Assembly: GCA_933228675.1 (NCBI GenBank)
Contig: OW121744.1
Coordinates: 118,224,946 to 118,288,945 of the forward strand
Length of the DNA stretch: 64,000 bases
Source of the DNA: Stomorhina lunata
Taxonomy: Eukaryota > Arthropoda > Insecta > Diptera > Rhiniidae
Direction of reading: 5' to 3'
Shown here: one piece after another, positions 47,949-60,079 of the stretch
Layout: every line of letters starts with the position of its first letter
How positions within the stretch are numbered: position 1 is the stretch's first letter
Made by a program: the position numbers and the translations under genes
Notes under the pieces: generated by a model
The model's database searches: none
Told to the model about the DNA's origin: nothing
The model's input: the letters and a program-made list of their open reading frames with translations, nothing else

Positions 47949-50454
47949 TCACATATGTAGTGGATCATATATGTACATAATTATCCAATTAATGTGGAGT
48001 TATAATCAGCAATGTAAAACAAAATGTTATCCAAATTTTCTCAGCCACTGTAAGATCACTTTACTTCTATACAACTTAAGAATATCGAAAATTTGTGGTA
48101 AGTATTAAAAACAGATACAAAAACCGTACAAACTCTTTGAGAAAACGAAATTGTGTTTTTTCAATATTCAATTGCGGCTGTTGCTTTTACAAATAATGTT
48201 CCAGTGTTTTTTTAGGTTGGGTCTTATTAGACAGTTAAGGCAATATTTGTTGGGATTATTTTTGTAATGGTATGAAGATTTTAGAGGAAGCACGTATTTA
48301 GAGCTGTTTTTTATGGATAATTTTTCGGTGGTTTTGTGTAGTTTTTTTATTCAGATGGTAGAGGTAATGATGTCGTTTTAATATCCACACTTAAAGTGGT
48401 TAATCGTGTCGCAGCAGTAGTTAAATCGAGTGGCAGTAGTAATTTTTTAGTAAATATGCACCAAAAAAACACTTGGTTCACAAAAAACGGCTGTTAACAT
48501 TATAATCGTATATGGATGATGGTAACATTTTAAACTTAACAGTTTCTGGTTAAACAAGTCTCCAATGTCTCCACTTTATTTTCTTCACTACCTCAGTAGT
48601 TTCTTATGATTTTATGTTTTAATATAATCAGAGAGTGGTACAAGTAGAGCACACTAAAAATATTTTAACACTTTTCAGATGTTCAAAAAATTCTTTGTGA
48701 ATTAAAAAAACACGCCTTTAAACTTTCAAACAATTTTATTGTCCCGCCAATTAAGTCTCATTAGGGAACATAAAAATTGTACTTGCTTAACATTGATGAC
48801 ACTAAATCTGGATACTAAAAAGGTTTACATTTGGAAAAATTTCTAATCTTAAAATTTATTTTTGATTTTTTCCCAATTCCACTTTTTCTAATCGTCTTAA
48901 CATTGATTTGTTAGTTAAGAGTGTGAACATTAAAATTTTTGGAAACAAAAATTAAAAGAAAACATCTTTAAAATTAAAATTTAAAGTTATGGTTTGGAAA
49001 GGGGAAAACATTGTTTGATATGTTAGCGTCTAATGCGACATTAATGAATAGTTGTGTTCGCCTTTTGATGACCCCATTAAGGCGGGAATTTTATAGGAAT
49101 CAAAGAAGATTTTTGGTATAAAGTTTTGTTTATTTAGAAAATATGATAATTTCGATTTTATTGTTTTGCTTTAAATGAACCTAATGGAGTTTTTATTACT
49201 ATTTGGATGTGACAATCATACTTTCTAGCATAAAACAGAAGCACTTTTTGCACACAAAGAAATTGATTCGATTTTAAGTCAGAAAATGTTGTGGGTATGT
49301 AGTCTTTTTGCAAAAAGTGTTGAAGATGGTTAGTTTTATCTATAGAATATTCTAGCAACGATTGAGTTTTAAATCTCAGCTTTTACTTGTTATTTAAAAT
49401 TTTAAAATAACATTTTAATGAAAAAAAAAAACTTTTCATCAACAAATATATTTTAACGGATTCCTCTTTATCGGAATCCTTTATTTGTTAACATAAAAAT
49501 TTAACCATTCATTCATTCATCCATTCATCCTTCCGACCATCAAAGCGTACATAACAACCGACAAACAATTTATAACTTCTCCATGAATGATTTTTTTATT
49601 GTTGGCCATAAATCAAAAATAACTCAAAAAACGTTTGTGACAACAACTCTTTTGTACTAAAATCCAAAAAAAGGGGAGAAAAGTCTATAAAAAATACCGC
49701 CTTGACCCCCCTACTTCTAAAAACAGACGATGGTGGATCATATAAAAACAACAACAAAAGCGATAAAATACTAACAAAAAACCGCAAAAAGCGCACGTGT
49801 CAAACTGTCAAAAAAATCAAAAATTCATATTTTGATGTTTAAATTTTATAAACGAAAATCAAACATAATATTAATAATAATAAACGCCGCACTCCTTTAA
49901 ATGTTTGTCTGTCGGTTTGGTTAAAACAATTGCCACATAAAATGTATCTATATACAAATATAGTGGTTGTCTGTCTTTCCGTTAGGCATAAAATACTGAA
50001 AAAATCAAGTTAAGTTACAAAATAATCATGTTTAAAAATGACATTTACATGAATATTTAATTTACATCCTTTAATCATGTTAATAAAATTGTTAAGTTTT
50101 TATTTATTGTTGTTGTTTAATTTTTTGTTGCTTGTGGATTTTATCCATAAAGACATTGATTTTATGTTGTTTGTCGCTTTTGATAGACTGACAGACAGAC
50201 ATTTATTGTAATAATTTAATAATTTCAAATTCATGTGTTTGTTATGTTAACAAAACCAAAAGTACTAAATCAAAATTTGTTTAACAATATTTTTTGATTG
50301 GTATTAATATGACAGAGAGGGTTAATTCGATCTAACATGAAGTCTAATAAAATGTTTATGTTGTAATTTTTGGGTATAAATTAAAAAATGGTTTTAATTT
50401 GTAGAAAATGTTTTTATGTTTTTTTTATAGAAACCTAATTGTAATACGTTTATC
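47949..50454. other. No gene; (ATTC)n at 49507-49530
   Basis: A short CATTCATTCATT run; otherwise AT-rich sequence with no supported feature. Confidence 0.45.
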
Positions 50455-51842
50455 TATAAAAAAATTTGTAGATTGTAAGATTTTCTATAGAAAAAGTGGT
50501 GGTTTTTCTATAGAAAAAGTGGTGGTTTTTCTATAGAAAAAGTGGTGGTTTTTCTATAGAAAAAGTGGTGGTTTTTCTATAGAAAAAGTGGTGGTTTTTC
50601 TATAGAAAAAGTGGTGGTTTTTCTATAGAAAAAGTGGTGGATTTTCTATAGGAAAAGTGGTGGTTTTTCTATAGAAAAAGTGGTGGTTTTTCTATAGAAA
50701 AAGTGGTGGTTTTTCTATAGAAAAAGTGGTGGTTTTTCTATAGAAAAAGTGGTGTTTTTTCTATAGAAAAAGTGGTGGTTTTTCTATAGAAAAAGTGGTG
50801 GTTTTTCTATAGAAAAAGTGGTGGTTTTTCTATAGAAAAAGTGGTGGTTTTTCTATAGAAAAAGTGGTGGTTTTTCTATAGAAAAAGTGGTGGTTTTTCT
50901 ATAGAAAAAGTGGTGGTTTTTCTATAGAAAAAGTGGTGGTTTTTCTATAGAAAAAGTGGTGGTTTTTCTATAGAAAAAGTGGTGGTTTTTCTATAGAAAA
51001 AGTGGTGGATGGTAAGATTTTCTATAAAAAAAGGTGGTGGGTGATAAGTTTTTCTATAGTAAAGTGTATATGGTAAGTTTTTCTATAGAAAAAGTGGTGG
51101 ATGGTAAGTTTTTCTATATAAAAAGTTGTGAATGGAAAGCTTTTCTATAGAAAAATGGTGAATGACAAGCTTTTCTATAGAAAAAGTGGTGTATGGTAAG
51201 TTTTTCTACAGAAAATGTTGTGGATGGTAAGTTTTTCTATAGAAAAAGTTGTGGATGGCAAGTTTTTCTATAGAAAAAATGGTGGATGGTTAGTTTTTTT
51301 TTATAGAAAAAGTGGTGGATGGTAAAGTTTTTCTATAGAAAAAGTGGTGGATAGTAAGTTTTTCTATAGAAATGTGGTGGATGGTAAGTTTTTCTATATA
51401 AAAAGTTGTGAATGGAAAGCTTTTCTATAGAAAAATGGTGAATGACAAGCTTTTCTATAGAAAAAGTGATGTATGATAAGTTTTTCTATAGAAAAAGTAT
51501 AAAATGGTTAGTTTTTCTAACAAAAAGTGATAAATGGTTAGGTTTTTTATAGAAAACGTAGTGGATGTTAAGTTTTTCTATAAAAAAAAGTTGTGTTTTG
51601 TAATGTTTTCTACAGAAAAAATGGTGAGTTTTTTGTTGAAAAATTGGCGAATGGTAATTTTTTTCCAGAAAAAGTGTAAAATGGTTACTTTTTCTATGGA
51701 AAATGTCCGTTATAGTTTTTCTATAGAAAATGTTGTGGATGGTAAGTTTTTTTTATAGAAATGTTGTGGATGTTAAGTTTTCTATGCAAAAAGTTGAGGA
51801 TGGCAAGTTTTTCTATAGAAAAAGTGTTGGATGATAAGCAAG
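50455..51842. repeat. Satellite C: 23-bp homogeneous block plus 31-bp diverged block
   Basis: From about 50486 to 51008 the unit is TTTTTCTATAGAAAAA followed by GTGGTGG, 23 bp, nearly perfect in more than 20 copies. From 51008 to 51842 the unit is mainly 31 bp with ATGGTAAG added after GTGGTGG, and copies are diverged. Two units around 51105-51160 recur almost unchanged at about 51385-51455, showing a higher-order duplication of roughly 280 bp. Confidence 0.96.
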
Positions 51843-54800
51843 GTATATCAAAGTTAATTTTTACTTAAGTATTTTATCATAATCAAAACGTACTGTAAAA
51901 ACTACTATAAAAACAGATCATACCGATCATTAGCATGCGTTTGCATCCACCTTATCTTCTTACCGATAAATAATTCTCGACAATAGAAAATTGTATCTAA
52001 ATTATAACAATTTTATTGGTAGTCATAAAAGTTTAAGATTAAGTCCATGATAGGCTGCCCAAAACGGGAAATGACTCAAGTTTATCTTTAAAATTAATAA
52101 CTCTAATTAAGGAAACTTTCAAATTCAAATCTGAAAAATCATAAAAAAGCTATAAGAAATTTATTTGTTCCCAGGCTTATAAATTAGAGAATTTGACATT
52201 TTACGACAAATTTAGGTTTATTATAAGATCCACATTAAATCTCTTTTATAAAAAAAGTAATAAAAATCAAAAAGTATTTTTGAATAGAAAATTAATTTCC
52301 AATATCTTAAATATCCAATAATACAACAAAAATTTGAAATAAAGAAATAAAAATGTTTTATTACACTTTTTTTCTTAATTAAAATAAATAAAAGAGTCAG
52401 GTTAAAAAAAAAAACGAACAAGTGACATTAAAGTAAACAAAAGTAAAACTAATTTCAAATAGTTTGACATATGTCATTCATTAAGATGAATAAAAATTGA
52501 ATGACTTTTATTTGAAAACATTAGAAAACATGTTTTCCTATTTTGGTTATAAAGGTATAAACAAAAAACACCTGTATTAGAAAAAAAAAATAAAATCATT
52601 ATTCAAAAATTGTTTTTCTTTGTGGAATTACATGCGAAGGAGATGCTTATCAATATAAAAGTCTACCGTTACTAATCAATTTTATAGGGTTTAGAAATAT
52701 TATCGTTCCAAGATAGAGAACAGAATGCAAGACATTAAATTTCAAATGACAAAAGCTGCCTTAAGAAAGATGTTGTATGACATGGTATTAGAATTTTATG
52801 AAAACAAAGAAAATTTGAATTTTTTCCTATTTTAAAAGTGTCATGCTTGTTTTATAAAAAGGTTCTTTTTTATATCCGTTTCATTCCAATATTTCTATCG
52901 TTTTTATTTAACAGTGTTTGCACCTTCTTTGCTTCATTTAGTTTGTTTTCTATGTTATGCTTCAAATATTCTATTGAGTTGTCATTTTCGTCATTCAAAA
53001 TCTCTTTTGACATTTAACAACTGCTTATCGATGACTTGTCGGCTTTTCTCTTAAAATCTTCCTTTGTATTTTGTATATATTTTCGAGAATTTATCTCGAT
53101 TTTTTTCGTTAATTTCCATTAGAGGAAATATAAGTCATATGTCTAATGATCTAATATTGTTGGGTTGGGTTTATCCCAACGACTCTATTTATTTAATGAA
53201 AAATTGTTTACTCATTACACTTGAAATGTCAATAAAGTCGAGACAATAATGCATCCATCTAATGCATTGGAGGCATTAAGCAGCAACAGCTTTAGATGAA
53301 AATTGTTTGTAATTCGAAACCCATTTGCCAGAGACCGTAACCGTTTCACTTTGAATTTTTATTTTTGTCATTTTTATTGGAAAGAGGAATATAAACACAT
53401 CTGTCGTTTTAGTGTATATTTGACGAAATGTTTATTTATAAATGCCCTCCTACATTTTGATCAAATTAAATGTCAGAAGTATTTTTAATAGTTTTTCGAA
53501 CTCTGATTATAACTAACTATACTTTTCGATGATCGTGGGATCAAATCCCGATTGCATTAGATGACTTAGATGAGTATTATCGAATATAACAGCTCCAATT
53601 TTTAATAGCAAACTTTTTCTTCATCTCTCGATAAGATTTGAAATACCAACCTTTTTTTCTCGAAGGGCTTTCTATAGGAAATTCTTTCTTAAGGGGGGAG
53701 GGTAAAGTACGCGCTTCAGTGCGCAATCAGCTGTAAAATTTTAAAGCGGCTATGAAAAAAATTTAAAACAAAGTTTTACTTCTTCGCGCGGCAGATTCTT
53801 TTAGTGTTTCCAGATTTAATTATATGCTACTCAGATATCCTACATTTTATGCACTGGTAATACTACGACCGTCCGTAATTGCATGCTGCGTACATAGGCC
53901 TCCCACCTTTAATTAGTTTTTAAATATTTTTTTCTTTCGATAAGTTTTCTATAGCTAAGACCATCAATATTATCTTAAGCGATTTCCTAATAGAAAACCT
54001 ATAAGAAACTTTCTCCTTACGAAATTTGTATAGAAAGAAAATTGTTGAAAGCTTTTTCTATAAAAATGTACTTCTAAGGAATATCGACGAATTTTTCAGA
54101 GATCATCATTAAAACTTTATTACTTATAAAAAATATTTTTGAATAATTTTCAAATAGAAAATAATATCTTTCTTATACAATATTTTTTTACGCTTTTGTA
54201 TAACTAATGAGTTTGTCGAAATTCCTTGAAATAAATCTAGTTTTTAATATTCAGAATGATTCGTAATGAACTTGAAACCTTCACAGGGTGCCACTTGATG
54301 CGCTCTAAATCACCACATGAGTAGAAACTCCGATAAGTAAATTACTCAAATATATACTTAAAGAGCAATTTATGTTATAAATATATTTACTCTGTTAATA
54401 AACTGTTAAATGTTTTAAATTTCAAGAAGCACTTAAAAACAAACGATAGAAAGAGATGAAATTTAGAAAAATGAATGGACAAAAAGGGATTTTTAGAAAA
54501 CGCCACATGTGGTTAAAAGAACAATAATGATATGATTTTGGTACATATGATACCCCTAAAATTCATAGTTTAAAATAAATATTTTGAAAAAAAGAAAACT
54601 AAAAATCTAGAATAATAAGCGAAAAAATAAGGGAGTGTTTACTAATTCCAGAAAAATAAACAAAAACACATACAAAACTACCAAGCAAATATTTTAAACG
54701 TTTTTAGGATTATACTCATGGTAAAATAAAATAAAAAAAATCATATTAGTCAAATTCCAAAAGTCATTATGAATTCCTGGAACTTGAAAGAAAAACCAAG

Positions 54801-55556
54801 TATTTTAAAAAACTGTGAATGAATTTTAATTTGTTAACTAGAAATTACGTGTTATTTCCCTTTTTTACAAAGTCAATACAAATTAATTTTCCACCTCATT
54901 TAATTAAATACATTAGGCCAAAGAAACGTCTTAAATTTCTTCTTGTCTTGTTCAAATGCATTAAGGGCTGATTTCCTTTCTTTTGTGTTTTTTAATATGA
55001 CATTTCGACATGAAAATAGAAAATCCGAAAAAATATTAAATTACATACAAACAAAAGCTAAACAACTCTTTTTAAATAAATATTCGAAATTTCCGTTTAG
55101 GTAGTACAATGTCTTATGCTGAGTTAGAGAAATTTGTCTGATTAAAAGATTTATGACACCTTAAGCGGACAATAAATCCTATTGATGTAACAATTAATTA
55201 TAAAAACATTTTAGAAAGAAGTAAATAAAATGAAAGAGATATATAGAAATGTATTATTATGGTGGGAAAGGTATTAAATATCAAATAAAATTTAGTATAA
55301 AAATAGTATTGAAAAAAGCTTTACTCCTTGTTGTTTGGGCAACAAAATGACCTATGTGATTTTTTGAAAAATGTTTCTTTTGTTTGTCTTTTTAAAAGTC
55401 TAAATAATTATCCATTACATATTTTTTGATATCTCTATTGCTTTTGTAGATATTAGGCAAATATAAATACATATTATTTACCTTATTGAACTGTTTTCAA
55501 AAGTTTTCAAAACCATTTGGTCCAATACAATACTACACAATATACATAAATTTAAA
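51843..55556. other. No gene seen
   Basis: AT-rich. A somewhat GC-richer patch (53700-53910; ACGCGCTTCAGTGCGC, TCGCGCGGCAG) may be a transposon fragment, but no family is recognisable. Confidence 0.4.
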
Positions 55557-55900
55557 TTAGAGTTCATCAGTTTTGATGGACTTAAAACAACTGACCAGGA
55601 GCTTTCAAAATCATGAACTACAAAGTGTTCTAAAAAGCTAATCTTCAGAAAGCATGAGTGTAAAATCAAAATTGAGCTTCCCATTTTTGACATGAAAATT
55701 CTACTTTATACTTTGTTATTTTTTTTAACAGCCAACATTTTTTTAAGTCTTCTAAAAAACTTCTAAAAAACTATGTAACATTACAAAGTATGAGGTAAAG
55801 TAAAATGGGAAGCTCGATTTTAATTTCGGATCTTCTTAGAATTCGTCGTAGTTTAAGATTTTGACAACCCCCTGGTCATGAAAAAATTTGTTCCACTCTA
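55557..55900. mobile_element. 344-bp foldback element with TTAGAGT ends
   Basis: The arms are about 150 bp each. Read inward, both carry TTAGAGT at the tip, then TGACCAGG, TCAAAATC, AACTAC, TTCTAA and GAGCTTCCCATTTT. The right tip reads TTAGAGTGGAACAAATT. No protein is encoded in frame with any known family; short open frames on the minus strand are incidental. It may be a non-autonomous relative of the transposon at 31992-35368, whose ends are TTAGAGCGGGTCAATTT. Confidence 0.75.
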
Positions 55901-57015
55901 ATATTATCATATAGGAAAATTCCGCTGAAATTTTTAAAGACTAAGTTAAGATTTTAATAATTATTATACGTAAACATTTTTTAGTTGACTCTTTATTTGC
56001 TTTTCATTTTCACTAAAACATGATTTTAAAATGTTATTAAAAATCTCAACTGAAATGTTGTAACTCTTAATATTTGAAAACCTCCTAATCAACTTAATGT
56101 AGGATCTTTTGAAAAGATTATCTAGCCGAATTGAAGTCTGCCTGCTTAATGTTAACGTTTTTAAACATTTACTTAAATTTAGTTGTAACCCAACAGTTTC
56201 ATAATGAAGGTCTGTCAACAAAACTATCAAGTTTCTTAACTCTTTAAATATGTGTTCGATATTAAAGAAAAATACAAAGACTTCTAATATGATGCCATAA
56301 ATCGGGCTCCCGAAATTTTTAGAAAATCGATAGCAGATTCTAAATTATTTAGTAGTAAAAAGTTTTAACAGTCCACATCAAATAACAAGCCACCTTAAAG
56401 ATATCAGAGACGTTTCTTCTATTTAGAACCTCTGGTATATAAGACATATCAACAGCCATTCTCGACATGCATTTAATCTAAAAAAACACTAATTAACACT
56501 TGCCAAACTCACAGACCGACCGACGGACAGATATACTCGTACGTAAATTTATATTAAATATATATAGAAAGATATCAGCTGCAGAAATTAAATTTTTAAA
56601 ATTAAATGCATAAAATAAAAATATCTAAAAAGGATTGAAAGAAACACTAAACACACAAGTGTCAAATGATAAACAAATCAACTAAAATGTCTGTCCGCCG
56701 GCCGTACATATGCATGTATGTCAGCGTCTTTAAAATTGATAAGTTTATCAACAACAGCTTATCACAGCACAATTTATACATTCATACATTTTACGCCAGT
56801 ATCTGCAACATGCATGAGTATGTTGGAACATGCAACATAATCGTATAACAGTCAACAATTCAACGCAATGCAACGCAACAAATAAACAGCATGTAAACAA
56901 GTACTTTAAGTAACAGGCAAGTCAGGCTGCACATTGGGTCAACGGTAGCTAAGTGTTGAGTTAAGTTAAAGTTGCATTTGGATTCCAGCTTATTTAGATG
57001 ACTAAATAGATGTTA
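55901..57015. other. No gene seen
   Basis: A short minus-strand open frame at 55964-56230 (88 codons) has no recognisable motif; otherwise unique-looking DNA up to the SINE. Confidence 0.4.
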
Positions 57016-57308
57016 ACCGCCGTGGTATAGCAGGTTAGTCATAGACATAGCATACCATAGGTCCCAAGTTCGATCCCTGGCCGGACACACTTGACAAAAA
57101 ATAAATTAAAAAAAAATCGGTTGACCTTATAACTCAGCTAGCCACTGGGTTTAGGCTATATAAAACTTCTCTAGCTAATGCATTTGCTGTTGGGAGCCTG
57201 AGTTTAAACGTAGGTCCCTTTCAATGAGTCTAAAAATAAATAAATAAAAAGAAGTACCCTTGTTCCAATTGGAATGATATCGTGGGAATTACATATAAAT
57301 ATATGTTA
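57016..57308 (+). mobile_element. SINE-like element, copy 1 (tRNA-derived head intact)
   Basis: The head has a perfect A box (TGGTATAGCAGG, 57023-57034) and B box (AGTTCGATCCC, 57067-57077), 32 nt apart, exactly tRNA-like. The acceptor stem does not pair, so it is not a working tRNA. The roughly 200-bp body and the tail (CCAATTGGAATG, CGTGGGAATTACA) match the minus-strand copy at 47693-47948. ATGTTA occurs on both sides (57010-57015 and 57303-57308) and may be a short target duplication. It probably depended on a LINE supplied elsewhere; no poly-A tail is seen. Confidence 0.82.
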
Positions 57309-58079
57309 TCTAAAAATTTTACTAAAAATATTTTATCAAATACATATGTAAACATTTTTATCTTTAAAAGCATTTTCATTAAAACAAGCTTTTAAAAGCA
57401 TTTTTTTTCTTTCCCTTTTAATAAAACTTTAATTTTTAATGAGTTATGAAATATGTTTATTTCTTCTAACCCCACTGTGCTCGGATTGTTAAAGCCATCA
57501 TCCGCCAGAAATTTGCTATCAACAACCAGCATTTTAAACGAAAGTAAAGTGCGTAAACACATATTGGTACCCTCCATAAATAAGAGGCGTTTTTGTACAA
57601 ACATATACGTTTTTTTTTACTTTTATTGTTGTTGTTATTTTGTAGATACATTCAACATTTACACAAAAAAAGGATATTTATGCAACTAACTTCATACATG
57701 CAATGCAACATCAACATTTCAACACGCACATTTAGACTTATGTCAAAGTAGTTAACTGGCAATTAATTTTTAAGTTTTTTTACTGCCTATTTCAACATCC
57801 AGATAGTCGGACTTTTTTGTGGCTATAAAAGTAAGAAATCAGTAGGTTTTTCTTTATCTATAGATTTGTTGCAGCTAGTGACCAAAAAAAAAACAAAAGT
57901 ATATAAAACGAAGTGGTTAAGTCACAAGACTCTTATCTTTTGGGCAAATATTTATGAAATTGAAAATTAAATGCAAACTAATGAGGAATTTAAACTTTAA
58001 TTAGTCTGAAATTAAGAGAACGATTGAAGTATAAATAGTAAAGTAATAAAGCAGTTTGATAGTTGTAAAATACACCACC
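57309..58079. other. No gene seen
   Basis: Three short open frames overlap on both strands at 57392-57689; none has a recognisable motif, and mutual overlap argues for chance. Confidence 0.4.
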
Positions 58080-58560
58080 ATAGATTATAGATTTAAATCT
58101 TGTCACGACTTTAGCCCTTTCTACTAGAATTATAGTCCCGACTCTATTTTTGACTGTAGTCATCATAATATAGTCAAAAGTAAAGTCCAGACTAAAGACA
58201 TGACTACAGTCTCTAGTCTCCACTCTAGACTTGACCATAGGCTTGATTATAGACTAAACCAAGGTTGGCCATTATTTACGTGCCAGAAGAATGACAACAA
58301 TTTACATTAAACAAGAAAACTTGTTCTTTACTTGTACTCAAAAAATACACAATAACAAAGCAAACGATTTAGCACTCCCATTTAAAAATACTCTCCATTT
58401 GGAAAACCTAGGACTAAACTATAGTCTCGATTTAAGCCGTACCTATAGTCTTAACTAAAGGATGGCTGTCGACTTTGTTATTATCTCGCTTATAGACTAT
58501 AGTTCCGATTTGATTATATCCTCATATATTGCTTGCATAACTGAGGATAGTCTTTTTATA
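58080..58560. repeat. Degenerate TATAGTC/GACT repeat tract
   Basis: Many diverged copies of GACTATAG-type words (for example GACTACAGTCTC, TAGACTTGACCA, TAGGCTTGATTA) at roughly 12-bp spacing, interrupted by unrelated DNA at about 58260-58400. It resembles the longer tract at 60080-61140. Confidence 0.7.
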
Positions 58561-60079
58561 AGTATGTATTCTGTATTTAATTGAAAAAATTTAAAACAAC
58601 AGAATTTTTCAATTTAAAAAAATCTTATTCATATCTTTTTATTTTAAAAATTCCTTAATCCTTGCTTCAATCTTAAAATCCTATTCATAATCCACCTCGC
58701 ACAGCCATTAAAAATCTCGTTAAATCGATAATTATCGATAAGTGTTCCAGGGGCAATTTAGCAAATGCTAATGACACAATTACATACGAAAATGCCAAGT
58801 TACACAATTGTTCTACTCTACGAGTATGTTGCTCTAAATGCTACAACAATTGCAATTATTCCCGGTATTCGTGATATTGTGTGGCAACATCTACGATTAT
58901 TTACAGAACAGAACAGCAAAAATTGTTATAAATAACAAGGATCTAATAGAGGGAACATACATAGTTTTAAATTATACTATAATTGCCTGATATTGTTGAT
59001 GTTGCAAATGCCAATGGCATTAGCATTTAGACATAAATGCTAAAGATGGCTTTAGACTGTGTGTAGTTTCCATATAAAAATATTTTCACAGACAAATCAA
59101 AAAGCTTCTAGTTATTACTTGTAGCATGTAAATAAAAGATATTTTTGATATGAAATTATCATTTTTTTGGCAAGTGCATTCTGTCCTTGACTGACTCGAA
59201 GCATATAGTGTAAGAGGTCCCACAAGTTATGATGTTTCTTTTTATGTCCGATTATTTAGCATTAGAAAGAAAACGAGTGGTAATAAGTGGTAAAAATGCA
59301 ACAATTGTTTTAGATGTCGTGGCTTCTGTTAGCAGCAATTATTGTTATAAACTTAAATCTCGCATAGTTGTGTTGCTGATGAAACATAACAAGCGACAAT
59401 AGTTTTGCATGTTGCATAAACACGATATAAATAACAACAGTACAGCACAAGTATTAACTACCAACTACAATGCAACACATACAAAAAAAAAATTATAATA
59501 TTTTCATAACTCCATCATACAACATTCAGATGAACAAAAAAATAAGTATCTGCAAATTAAATAGTAAATGGCGAGTTGTATTGCAACTGAATGTTTTATT
59601 ATTATTGAACCTACAAGTTGCATGTTATCCAAAATATGCGTGTTACAAACACGCATCACTTTATGTATTTGTACCGAAAATATAAAAAATGGAAAGAATA
59701 AATTTTAACAAGTTTAAACACATAAAACTTGAAAATGTATCCAAAAAAGGATATATATATATATATTTTAGATGTATGAATATCGTCTATGTAAATGAAA
59801 AACATGGTTGCAACATACATAAGTACTCATCATCAGTCATAAACATGCACTATGCATTTTGCAAATGCAACATGTTCATGTAGCGTATAATGGGCATGCA
59901 ATTTCCTTTTTAAATAATACCTACTACTGTGTGATTTGTTAGCAAAGTAGTTTTAGGTGAAAGGAACCCTTTTTTTTGTAATTTAATTTAACGCCCAATA
60001 GAAATGTTGTCAACAAATTTACAAAAGTTTTTAAATTAAGAAAAATAGTTGAGTTTTGAATGAGTAGAGGGCCCGACAA
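58561..60079. other. No gene seen
   Basis: AT-rich with scattered GCAACA/TGTTGC words. No supported feature. Confidence 0.4.

Noticed and set aside
51534..51758. Open frame with VVDGKFF-like repeats
   Set aside because: A read-through of satellite C units.
50455..51842. CRISPR-like array
   Set aside because: Units are contiguous short tandem repeats without variable spacers, in a eukaryotic context.
57016..57088. Functional tRNA gene
   Set aside because: A and B boxes fit, but the acceptor stem does not pair and the same head occurs fused to a repeated body at another site; it is a SINE head.
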